NCBI RefSeq assembly: GCF_017308985.1
Contig: NZ_JADWPE010000006.1
Coordinates: 310,001-374,000 of the forward strand
Direction of reading: 5' to 3'
Source: Lysobacter changpingensis
GTDB taxonomy: Bacteria > Pseudomonadota > Gammaproteobacteria > Xanthomonadales > Xanthomonadaceae
Length of the DNA stretch: 64,000 nt
Positions within the stretch are counted from its first letter, which is position 1. Every line of letters starts with the position of its first letter. The notes beneath the pieces are model-generated. The model did not search any database. It was not told where the DNA came from and saw only the letters and a program-made list of their open reading frames with translations. Shown one piece after another: positions 45,726 to 53,535 of this stretch. A program made the position numbers and the translations under genes.

Positions 45726-45816
45726 GCAGGGCGGGCGGCGCCGGCGGGCCCGTAGTGCCAGGCGAGGGGCCAGCAGGGAGGGTTGGGGAGAGGGAAGTGG
45801 CGCGCGAAGGCACGCG

Positions 45817-45850
45817 CTCCCCGGGTGCGCTGCGCTTACCCGGGCTACAA
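45817..45850. repeat. Interspersed repeat, family A, partial copy (inverted)
   Basis: CTCCCCGGGTGCGCTGCGCT followed by TACCCGGGCTACAA, the family arm in reverse orientation. No middle segment is present. Confidence 0.7.
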
Positions 45851-45949
45851 AACGGGGGGTGGCTGAACGAGGTTATTTGCCGCCCAAGGCAGTCGACATT
45901 GCCGAATCTGGCGCGATATCGTTGGAGACTCGTCACAAGGACTGTCGAA

Positions 45950-46420
45950 ATGCGCGCCCTCCGCTTCGTTTCCGCCGTTGTCCTGGGCCTGGCCTTGGCC
46001 GCCCCGGCGTTCGCGTCCGTCGACAGCCGCGTGCTGATGCTCGACGACATCCGCACCCAGCAGTACGAGATCCGCGACGGCGTGGAAGCGCGCACGGGTC
46101 GCTACAAGGACCTGTCCGCCTCGCAGCGCAGCGAACTGTTGAACAAGCAGGCGCGCATGCTGCAGACGATCGACGGCAAGCGCTCCACCGAGGAGCTCAA
46201 CGACCAGCAGAAGACGGAAGTCTTCAACACGCTGGAATGGATCGAGGCCGTGGTGAACAACCAGGACGACGAGCGCATGATCTGCGAGCGCCGCCCGGTG
46301 CTGGGCAGCACGCGCAAGGAGCGCATCTGCAAGACCGCCGCGCAATGGCGCGAGGAGCGCGAAGCCGCGCGCAACATGATGGATTCGCGCGGCGCCTGCA
46401 TGGATTGCAAGAGCGATTGA
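45950..46420 (+). CDS. Exported protein of unknown function, paralogue 1
   Basis: 156 residues. Signal peptide (residues 1-22, AAPAFASV), then a charged helical protein (DDIRTQQYEIRDGVEARTGRY; SELLNKQARMLQTIDGKRST). The C-terminal third holds four cysteines (MICERR, RICKTA, GACMDC). The same overall plan is found in the next gene, so the two arose by duplication. Not assigned to a family. AAGGA precedes ATG 45950. Confidence 0.75.
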   Translation: MRALRFVSAVVLGLALAAPAFASVDSRVLMLDDIRTQQYEIRDGVEARTGRYKDLSASQRSELLNKQARMLQTIDGKRSTEELNDQQKTEVFNTLEWIEAVVNNQDDERMICERRPVLGSTRKERICKTAAQWREEREAARNMMDSRGACMDCKSD

Positions 46421-46474
46421 TCGCGGCATCCCAGGCCGCTGCATGGCGGCATTCCCCGATTGGAGCGCAGTGGC

Positions 46475-46951
46475 ATGAAGACGCATTCGTTGATGGCGCT
46501 GCTGCTCGCCCTGGCGATGGTCCTGCCGTTCGACGCATTCGCGCAGGATGAGGCCGCGCCGCCCGAGAAACTCGACCGCATCCTCGCGCAGCAGAATGAA
46601 CTCAAGCGCGACCTCGACGCCGGCAAGACCGAGGGCATGACGACCCGGCAGGTCAATGCCATCCGCAAGTCGCAGGCGGAAGTGTTCGCGGTGACGGAGG
46701 GCAAAACCTCGCTCGACGAGCTTTCGATGGACGACAAGGTGCGACTCGAGAACGCGCTGGAGCGCATCAACGCGGAAGTGAAGAACACCCGCGCCGGTCG
46801 CGACGACAAGCAGGTGTGCTGGCGCGAGCGCATGTCCGGCACCAACACGAAGGTCACGCGCTGCGGCACGGAAGCCGAGATGCGCGAAGCGCGTGAAGGT
46901 GCACGCGATTTCCTCGAACGACCGAAGGTTTGCGGCGACCGCTGCGGTTGA
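46475..46951 (+). CDS. Exported protein of unknown function, paralogue 2
   Basis: 158 residues. Signal peptide (1-24, PFDAFAQDE), then the same helical layout (ILAQQNELKRDL; SMDDKVRLENALERINAEV) and a four-Cys C-terminus (QVCWRER, TRCGTEA, KVCGDRCG). It is 54 bp downstream of paralogue 1 and probably in the same operon. ATG 46475 begins the signal peptide; a TTG five codons earlier is possible. No function recognised. Confidence 0.75.
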   Translation: MKTHSLMALLLALAMVLPFDAFAQDEAAPPEKLDRILAQQNELKRDLDAGKTEGMTTRQVNAIRKSQAEVFAVTEGKTSLDELSMDDKVRLENALERINAEVKNTRAGRDDKQVCWRERMSGTNTKVTRCGTEAEMREAREGARDFLERPKVCGDRCG

Positions 46952-47088
46952 TCGCTTGCACGCGCTGGCGGAAACGCAGGAGCGATACGCTGGCGGGATC
47001 GCGTGTGGCGATCCATCAGCGCCCGTTCCTCGTCGTCGCGTTCGTGGCGACGCGCTTATCTGTATGCGATTCCTCTGTCGCGCTGCAC

Positions 47089-47700
47089 TCAAGCCGCCGC
47101 GGCTTCGATCCCGCGCGTCGCCCGTCGCAGCGATATTGCTTCGGTGAGATGCGCGGTGCCGATGGCATCGGCGCCTTCCAGGTCGGCGATCGTGCGCGCC
47201 ACGCGCAGGATGCGGTGCATCGACCGTGCCGACAGCTGCAGCGCTTCCACCGCGCGTTCGAGCAGCAGCCGGTCGGCGTCGGCGAGGCGACACGCGGAGG
47301 CGGTCTCGGGCTGATCCAGCACCGCGTTCGTCTTCCCCGCGCGCGCGTACTGGCGTTCCCGGGCTTCGACGACGCGGGCGCGTACCGTTGCGGTCGATTC
47401 GCCCGCGGGCGCGTCGGGCCGCAGCTCGGCCGGCGGCAGTCGCGCGACTTCGACGTGCAGGTCGATGCGATCGAGCAGCGGTCCGGACACCCGCCCGCGA
47501 TAACGCCGTACCGCATCCGGGCTGCAGCGGCAGCGGCCGGACGGGTCGCCCGCCCAGCCGCAGGGACAAGGATTCATCGCCGCGACCAGCTGGAAACGCG
47601 CCGGGAACTCCGCACTGCGCGCCGCACGCGAAACGGTGATGACGCCGGACTCCAGCGGTTCGCGAAGGACTTCCAGCGCGCGGCGATCCCATTCGGGCAT
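47089..47700 (-). pseudogene. comM: comM (yifB) 3' fragment, interrupted by a mobile element
   Basis: About 200 C-terminal residues of the AAA+ Mg-chelatase-like helicase ComM remain: PEWDRRALEVLREPLESG, FQLVAAMNPCPCGW and SGPLLDRIDLHVEV. The intact protein is about 500 residues. The reading is normal from the Walker B segment onward (family: FLDELPEWDRR). Upstream of PEWDRR it turns into unrelated sequence at about 47,700. ComM promotes branch migration during natural transformation, so the strain should be affected in that step. The missing 5' part is not seen up to 64,000. Confidence 0.92.
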
Positions 47701-47742
47701 TAGGTTATGGTTTGTCAGTGTCACCCTGTTTGGGAGAATTCC

Positions 47743-48912
47743 ATGCGCTTGCTTTGGTCTTCACCCGCTGGATCGAAGGCTGAGCTCCTATTGGCCGCGG
47801 AACGAATACTCCGCGTCACCGTGCCTGCGTGTCCGGATTCATACCTCCTGGACACAAAGTTCCCGTTCCTGATCTACGAGGACGGAAGCCTCCAGCGCGA
47901 AAGCTTCGCCTACCTCTTAGAAATTCATCGACGAAATGGAGCCAGCGCTCCCTCGACATTGCGGACCTACGCGGAATCGCTTCTTAGCTGGTTTCTATAC
48001 CTTGAGCGGAGTGGGCAGTCTTGGTACGCACCGGCGAGGGACGCGCTGCCGAAATACCGAACGCAAATACTCGAAGGCGCACTGAACAGAGGTCGAAGGA
48101 GGAATGCCCGAACCACTGCAAACCTGCGCTTACAAGTCGTCTTGAGCTTCTACGGATACTTAGGGGCGATCGAAGCCGCACCATTCATACAAACAGTCCT
48201 CGGCTGCAATCCAGCAGCTGCAACGCCAAAGAATCTTATCGACGCAAGACGGTTCCAAGCTCGGCGTCTTCAGCTCAGAGCGCGATCACGACGTCCCCGC
48301 GCCCTCACGCCTACGGAGTCGGAAGCGATCCTCACGGCGCTAAACGGGGTGCACAAGCTGGTCTTCTTTTGGTCGCTCGCAACGGGTCTCCGACGATCAA
48401 GCCTCATTAGCTTAAAAAAGGAGGACGTCCCAGCTCCCCAACACCCAATCGAATACGTCTCGGTGAATGTAAAGGGAGGTGGCATTATCGATGTTCCGGT
48501 GACCAAGTCGCTTGCCGCCCGAACTCTGGATTACATAGACACAGATCGGAGAGTGGCCCAGGCGAGGGCGCTGAAAGCCGGCTTGGCAGCGCAGCCCTGC
48601 CTCTTCCTCGCTCGAGACGGGCGACCGCTTACCGCATCAGCCTACTATCAAGCATTCAAGAGAGCGTGCCAGCGAGTAGGAATCAAAGCGCATCCGCATA
48701 TGACGCGGCACACGTTTGCAACCAGAGCACATGCCGGGCTAACGGCATGCCTTGAGCCCGGGTCGAACATAAACGTCACTAAGGTGATCCAGCATTGGCT
48801 GGGCCATCGGAACGTGGCGAGCACAGAGCTCTATCTAGAGCAGATCGTGGCGCCATCATCAGACGTGCTCGGTGTTCTCAGTAGTCTCCAAGGGGGCGGC
48901 GATGATGAGTAG
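47743..48912 (+). CDS. Tyrosine recombinase 1 of the trio
   Basis: 389 residues. An N-terminal SAM-like core-binding domain (about 60-150; TLRTYAESLLSWFLYLERSG) is followed by a catalytic domain with all residues in place: Arg in TGLRRSSLISL, His-x-x-Arg in HMTRHTF, the second His in QHWLGHRNVAS and Tyr in TELYLEQ. It should be an active site-specific integrase/transposase. Start ATG 47743 follows GGGAGA and lies only 43 bp inside the element. The stop overlaps the next start by 11 bp. Confidence 0.92.
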   Translation: MRLLWSSPAGSKAELLLAAERILRVTVPACPDSYLLDTKFPFLIYEDGSLQRESFAYLLEIHRRNGASAPSTLRTYAESLLSWFLYLERSGQSWYAPARDALPKYRTQILEGALNRGRRRNARTTANLRLQVVLSFYGYLGAIEAAPFIQTVLGCNPAAATPKNLIDARRFQARRLQLRARSRRPRALTPTESEAILTALNGVHKLVFFWSLATGLRRSSLISLKKEDVPAPQHPIEYVSVNVKGGGIIDVPVTKSLAARTLDYIDTDRRVAQARALKAGLAAQPCLFLARDGRPLTASAYYQAFKRACQRVGIKAHPHMTRHTFATRAHAGLTACLEPGSNINVTKVIQHWLGHRNVASTELYLEQIVAPSSDVLGVLSSLQGGGDDE

Positions 48913-50521
48913 AGGCCGCTCACTCCTCCTGGAGTTCAGCTCCGACGCCACCCCTGGGCTCGTCGACACATACGACTTCGCAATGCTCGGTGTGCCAAAG
49001 GAGTGCGCAGAGCACTTAGCCGAAGCCTTCAGAGGCGTTACTGAGCACTACAAGATCGTCAGTCGGCGACAGGCGTGGAGATCCGTGAGGAAGTTCTGCG
49101 CCTTCTTGGCGGGCCTCGAGAACCCTTCGTCTGCGATTCATGCCGCCGATATCTTGGAGCGATTCGGAAGGTACCTTGCGTCAGGCCTCATGGAGAAGAC
49201 GGCAGGCTCACACTTCAACCTCATATCAGCACTATACAAATGGCTCGGGGCATATGGGGCGTCGCCTGTCAGGTGGCTAAATGTCCGCCTCGTGAGACAG
49301 AGATTCAGGCGCGAGGAGCTTCGTGTTCGCTCAAATGAGCTCAATGAATCAACGCTTCGGAAAATTGCTGCAGCGTGTAAAGGCGAGATCGTAATTAGCA
49401 GGCGCCAAATTCTCCTCGGTCGCGACATCAAGAGTGCACAAGCGGAGCTAGGTCATACCCAAGCTGCGCTCCTTGCCGAGATGATCTCCCTAGGTCGACA
49501 GGGCATCCACACGAAGGAGGAGCTGAGGAGGCGCGGTGTAAAACTTCGGGGAAAGAGAATCCGAGCGCTCCAACGCTACAAGGAGCCCACCACTAGGACG
49601 CTACTTCCATACCTCCTGCTCATCCTCATCGGAACCGCCGCAAATCCATGGTCCATCATGAACCTGGAGTCCGGATGCTTGGAGCAACATCCTACAGATC
49701 CGCTCATGGCTCGGTTCTACTGGACAAAAGGGCGTGCATCCCGCGAGCAGTTCTCTGACGTGCTGAGGGCGGGCACGTACGCGTTGCCGACTCTACTTAG
49801 CGACCTTGAACGCGGCACGATGGCTCTACGGTGCGTCGCTATCGAGCGATACGCGCGCCACGTGTTCATTGCTAGGGTCAACAAGTCGTCACGAACTCCA
49901 TCGATCCAGGGTTGGCATAACGCTCTAACCGAGTTCAGGGCGGCGCACCGTTTGCCATACTTCACGTTCACGGACATTCGCCGAGGAATTGCAGCTGCCA
50001 TCACTTCAAGGGGCGAAGGTATTGAGGCCGTTCGAAGGACATTGCAGCACAACTCAGTGCGTACAACAGAAAGGTACCTCGATAGTCCAGGAGTGCTCGG
50101 GAAGGTTAAAGCTCGAACGCTCGATTATCAGGGCCAGATAGTGGCGGCCGCCGAAAGAGCGCACAGAGCCGCGCGATACGAGACCGCCTACGGTTTCATC
50201 TGTGCGGACCCAGTTAAGGGCACCGCGATCGGCTCAAGAAAGGGTGAGCCGTGCTTGGAGTTCGCCCAATGTGCCACCTGCGAGAACGCCATATTTGTAA
50301 TCGATGATGCAACTTACGTCGCGCGAATTATCGTGGCAAGGGACGCGATTGAAGCGTTTCGCGAGCGGTGCGCACGGGGGGCTGCTCCCATGGAGAGGTT
50401 CAACTACGCGTTCGCGCCAACGTTGGCAGTAGCTGATGCAATTCTGAAGAAGGTGAAAGCTCCGGTTCTGAGCCGCGCGAGGAAGATCGCGCGATCGCTT
50501 CCAGCTTTCCCTGTCGAATAG
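48902..50521 (+). CDS. Tyrosine recombinase-like protein 2 of the trio (incomplete catalytic set)
   Basis: 539 residues from ATG 48902 (ATG 48905 equally possible). Tyrosine recombinase fold, but the box I arginine position reads N in IGTAANPWSIMNL, and the box II histidine is replaced in FTFTDIRRGIA. The box II Arg, the last His (LQHNSVR) and the Tyr (TTERYLD) remain. A C-terminal CLEFAQCATCENA cluster may bind zinc. It likely acts as a partner subunit, as in Tn554-type systems where two recombinases cooperate. It overlaps gene 1 by 11 bp and is 8 bp from gene 3. Confidence 0.85.
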   Translation: MMSRGRSLLLEFSSDATPGLVDTYDFAMLGVPKECAEHLAEAFRGVTEHYKIVSRRQAWRSVRKFCAFLAGLENPSSAIHAADILERFGRYLASGLMEKTAGSHFNLISALYKWLGAYGASPVRWLNVRLVRQRFRREELRVRSNELNESTLRKIAAACKGEIVISRRQILLGRDIKSAQAELGHTQAALLAEMISLGRQGIHTKEELRRRGVKLRGKRIRALQRYKEPTTRTLLPYLLLILIGTAANPWSIMNLESGCLEQHPTDPLMARFYWTKGRASREQFSDVLRAGTYALPTLLSDLERGTMALRCVAIERYARHVFIARVNKSSRTPSIQGWHNALTEFRAAHRLPYFTFTDIRRGIAAAITSRGEGIEAVRRTLQHNSVRTTERYLDSPGVLGKVKARTLDYQGQIVAAAERAHRAARYETAYGFICADPVKGTAIGSRKGEPCLEFAQCATCENAIFVIDDATYVARIIVARDAIEAFRERCARGAAPMERFNYAFAPTLAVADAILKKVKAPVLSRARKIARSLPAFPVE

Positions 50522-50529
50522 GAAGGTAC

Positions 50530-52389
50530 ATGCAGCGGAACCGCGTACGCGAATCGCAGGTCGACTGCGAAGATTGGTGGCCTTTCGCGTCAGCGCTTGG
50601 CCTGGATCCGAAGGGATTGACCTGGTCTCTCCGTCGCCCTCACATCGATGGGAGGTGGGAGGAATGGCGACTGCATTTTGCTCCTCTGGCCGAAGTCCGC
50701 TTGGGTGCCGGATCTCAGTGGATATCAGCGTTGAAGAGAGCGGTTGTTTCCTTGCTAAATGGCACGGACGAAGTCTGTGCGCGCGACGTACACTCTGTGT
50801 ATGAGTTCGTCAGCAAAGTTAGAAGATTCGCGGCGTGGGCGATCGACGAAGGACTGCTAACGCCTGCCCATGTTTCGCCCCGCGACATTGAAAGGTATCT
50901 GAGAGAATTAATTGAGTCGAGCACAGCAAGGCGTAGCATCAAGCCGAGCGCAGCGTACATAGAGGGCGTGGCAAAGCACATATGCATCACGCTGGCGCTT
51001 CAGCCCAACGGATGCAGCATGATCGAACCGCAAGTGAAACGGCTCGTCTCCAGCTTGGCGATCGATCGGTCAGGTAGAAGAATAGGGAGAACGCCTCCCG
51101 AGCCATTGATTCTGGAGCTCTTACACGAGGCCATTCGTTGGACAGGAGCGCCTGCGGATGACCTCATTCGGCTGAGGGACAAGTATCGGCACGGAGTAAT
51201 GTCCGTTAAGCACCTAGGGCACACGGCAAGAAGGGCTTACGGAAGGAAGGAGCTGGTCGGCGAGAAGTTCTCGATAGACGAGGTGACCGGGCGGCCGTGG
51301 ACCGACGTTGACCCAACGAATGCACCCGAAGTAGCAAGGCTGCTCAGAGTCTTGCAAGGAGCATGCATATACATAATTGCGTTTGCCTGCGCCCCGCGCA
51401 CTTCGGAGATTCGCGCTATTCAGTCATCCAGCCTGGTTTCTCGAGAAGAGGAGGACGGCGTTACCTATAGCTACATCGTAGGGCGGCTTGCGAAATCAGG
51501 CAGGGCACACGAGTGGGTGGCCTGCGAGCCAGTGGTGAAGGCTATACGGGTGCTTGAGCGTATTTCGGCTCCGCTCGCAGAGATCAGTGGCCGAAAGGCA
51601 GTGTTGCAAGGGGGGCTTGGCTCAATGCTTTGGTCGGCACGGTGGACCGCCGATCGAATCCAACTCGTCACGGCCTCGGCCGTCAGTAACAAGCTGACGC
51701 TTTTCACAGAGCATGTCTCGAGGGAAAATCAGAAGCAACTGAGCAAGTCCATCACCGCCAGACATGGGCGACGGGCATTCGCTCGCTTTGTGACGATGAG
51801 AAACAAGGCCGCATTGGGAGACCTAGCCCATCACTTTGGCCATATGTCGCGAGCGGTCACGGACCGATACTACGGAAGCGGTGACGGCGAGTACGCAAGG
51901 CTGATTAGTGACTTCTCGCACGACGATGCCATGGCCGTACTTAACGAGATTGCTCATGGGACGAGCGTATACACGAACCTAGGGTCAACCGTTGAAGCGC
52001 AGCTGCGCGGAAAATGCTCGCTTATCACATCCAGATCCAGGAAGAGCCTTGAGATTCGGCGCATGCTCGGCGCGGGCGCAAATTTAGCCCCTTGTGACTG
52101 GGGCGTCTGTATGTACAAGCAGGATACTAGTGCTTGCAAGGGATCCTCACTTGGGCCCAGTGATGCTCGTCGGTCTCCCGACGTCTGTGTTGATTGCTTG
52201 AATTTTGTCGTTCCACCTAGCTGGCTGCCATGGTGGGAGCACCGTGTCGAGGACCTTAAGCGATTCTCTCGTCTGAGGGGTATGTCCGAGCAACAAAGGC
52301 TTGTGGTCGAGTCTCGACTAGCCAAAGCTCTCCAAGTAGTCGCCAGAGCAGGAGGAGGAACAGATGACGGCTCGACGAACGGCAACTAG
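50530..52389 (+). CDS. Tyrosine recombinase 3 of the trio, long form
   Basis: 619 residues. The catalytic domain is intact: Arg in CAPRTSEIRAI, HGRR in ITARHGRRAFARF, His in LAHHFGHMSRAV and Tyr in TDRYYGS. The N-terminal 250 residues include a core-binding domain (VYEFVSKVRRFAAWAIDEG). The C-terminus has a Cys cluster (APCDWGVCM, ACKGS, CVDCLNF) suggestive of zinc. GGAAGG precedes ATG 50530. The stop overlaps the next gene by 26 bp. Confidence 0.9.
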   Translation: MQRNRVRESQVDCEDWWPFASALGLDPKGLTWSLRRPHIDGRWEEWRLHFAPLAEVRLGAGSQWISALKRAVVSLLNGTDEVCARDVHSVYEFVSKVRRFAAWAIDEGLLTPAHVSPRDIERYLRELIESSTARRSIKPSAAYIEGVAKHICITLALQPNGCSMIEPQVKRLVSSLAIDRSGRRIGRTPPEPLILELLHEAIRWTGAPADDLIRLRDKYRHGVMSVKHLGHTARRAYGRKELVGEKFSIDEVTGRPWTDVDPTNAPEVARLLRVLQGACIYIIAFACAPRTSEIRAIQSSSLVSREEEDGVTYSYIVGRLAKSGRAHEWVACEPVVKAIRVLERISAPLAEISGRKAVLQGGLGSMLWSARWTADRIQLVTASAVSNKLTLFTEHVSRENQKQLSKSITARHGRRAFARFVTMRNKAALGDLAHHFGHMSRAVTDRYYGSGDGEYARLISDFSHDDAMAVLNEIAHGTSVYTNLGSTVEAQLRGKCSLITSRSRKSLEIRRMLGAGANLAPCDWGVCMYKQDTSACKGSSLGPSDARRSPDVCVDCLNFVVPPSWLPWWEHRVEDLKRFSRLRGMSEQQRLVVESRLAKALQVVARAGGGTDDGSTNGN

Positions 52390-52783
52390 ACTCGAAAGCA
52401 TTCTTGCGATTCTTGAGGTTCAGGCGGCCCGTGCTTCGAGAGGAGGCGAACGCATTTCAGTTGCAAGTGTCGCTAGGGAGGCGCGCGTTTCTCGCCAAGC
52501 CCTTTATGAGACGTATCCTTCTGTAGTTGAGCGAGTTCGTGAGCTCCGCCAGAAGCGCAGTCGCACGGCCACGGATAACGCTGCGTCGGTGCTTGGGCTA
52601 AGGCGGCGACTGGCGTCAGAGTCGGAGAAGGTCCGCGTCCTTGCCACGTTGGTCGCGGAGCTTATGGCTGAGTTGTCGAGCAATCAGCTCCAGGCGCAGG
52701 ATAAGATTGATCGCTTAACGCGTCAGCTAGAGGCGGGCGCTCAAACGAGAGTGAGGGCAGCCCATCATGAGCGAGATCGGTGA
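52364..52783 (+). CDS. TnpC-like helix-turn-helix/coiled-coil accessory protein
   Basis: 139 residues. An N-terminal HTH (VASVAREARVSRQALYETYPSV) is followed by a long coiled coil (RRRLASESEKVRVLATLVAELMAEL, continued to LTRQLEAG, broken here for length). Size, order in the operon and architecture match the small third protein of Tn554-type transposons and DUF6262-like proteins. It probably binds element ends or steers the recombinases. GGAGGAGGAA precedes ATG 52364; it overlaps recombinase 3 by 26 bp and the next gene by 17 bp. Confidence 0.8.
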   Translation: MTARRTATRLESILAILEVQAARASRGGERISVASVAREARVSRQALYETYPSVVERVRELRQKRSRTATDNAASVLGLRRRLASESEKVRVLATLVAELMAELSSNQLQAQDKIDRLTRQLEAGAQTRVRAAHHERDR

Positions 52784-53015
52784 TGTTTGGGACGCGCTGT
52801 ACTCGGGTCCTACCTCAGTTGATCTACGAGCCAGATCCGATCTGATGATTCTGATACAAGAGCGGCTTACCTCGCGCGCCATCTCCGTCGAGCAAGCTGC
52901 GCGCCTGGTCAAGGTCGATCCGGCGGCCGTGTCCGACTTGCTTAGCGGAAAAATCGATCTTTTTACTGCGGAAGAGCTGAGGTCGATCCTCGGTAAGCTG
53001 CTGGATGACCAATAG
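52767..53015 (+). CDS. Small XRE-family HTH protein, HigA-like
   Basis: 82 residues. ARSDLMILIQERLTSRAISV followed by EQAARLVKVDPAAVSDLLSG and KIDLFTAEEL is the HTH pattern of HigA2-type antitoxins. No toxin gene adjoins it, so it may be an orphan used as repressor of the recombinase operon, or its toxin was lost. It overlaps the TnpC-like gene by 17 bp and ends the operon, converging on the Cys-rich gene pair. Confidence 0.82.
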   Translation: MSEIGDVWDALYSGPTSVDLRARSDLMILIQERLTSRAISVEQAARLVKVDPAAVSDLLSGKIDLFTAEELRSILGKLLDDQ

Positions 53016-53037
53016 ACGGGCATCCGAGAGCTCATGC

Positions 53038-53535
53038 TCAGAGCTGTGCTTCGCTGGAAGCCTTCGAATCATTCGCAGATGGAGCAGCATTCTCACTGCA
53101 ACTGTTGGCCTCCGCGACGGGCCAGGAGGCCGGCGTCACTGAAGATGGGGGGCCAAGCAACTCGCGTATCGCGATATCGCGCTCGCCGATAACTTGAAGC
53201 AGGCACTGCTGCTGTGCTTCGTCACACCAGTCTAAGTTCGGAGTTTCGGCTGCGATCTGGCGTGCGCGAAGTCGGCCCTCCGAAATCTGCTGGGCGAGCT
53301 CGCTGGCCGAGATTCGAAACACCGTCGCCATGGCTTCCTCGGTACGCTTCGATAGAACTAGGGCGTGGCGCCGAACTTCCTCGGCCATTGGGCACATCGA
53401 TAGGCGTTCGCGAAATGCTCCTTCTGACCGCGCAAGGGTGAGCGTGTCATTGATTGGAGATGTTGAGACAGGTGCAGAAGGAGCGCTCTGCGCCACGCTC
53501 AGCAGCACACTAGTAATGAGACCCGCGCTGTTCAT
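53038..53535 (-). CDS. Small exported protein, second gene of Cys-rich pair
   Basis: 165 residues from ATG 53535, which overlaps the stop of the large gene upstream as ATGA. Signal peptide (about 1-19, LLSVAQSAPS). Then a helical, charged region (ALVLSKRTEEAMATVF; ELAQQISEGRLRARQIAAE) with cysteines in SMCPMA, DWCDEAQQQCLL and near the C-terminus (NSCSEN). No family recognised. Translational coupling to the 781-residue protein suggests they act together. Confidence 0.75.
   Translation of the reverse strand: MNSAGLITSVLLSVAQSAPSAPVSTSPINDTLTLARSEGAFRERLSMCPMAEEVRRHALVLSKRTEEAMATVFRISASELAQQISEGRLRARQIAAETPNLDWCDEAQQQCLLQVIGERDIAIRELLGPPSSVTPASWPVAEANSCSENAAPSANDSKASSEAQL

Larger units (their letters stand above)
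47701..53015 (+). mobile_element. Recombinase-trio integrative element inserted in comM (core operon)
   Basis: The left boundary is where comM similarity stops, within the ATGCCCGAATGGG region. The core is a plus-strand operon of five genes overlapping or spaced by a few bases: three tyrosine recombinases, a TnpC-like protein and a small XRE protein. Composition is clearly less GC-rich than the left of the window. The layout recalls Tn554 (TnpA-TnpB-TnpC) and recombinase-in-trio elements but with a different gene set. The right end was not found; the foreign-looking DNA continues to the window edge. Confidence 0.8.
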
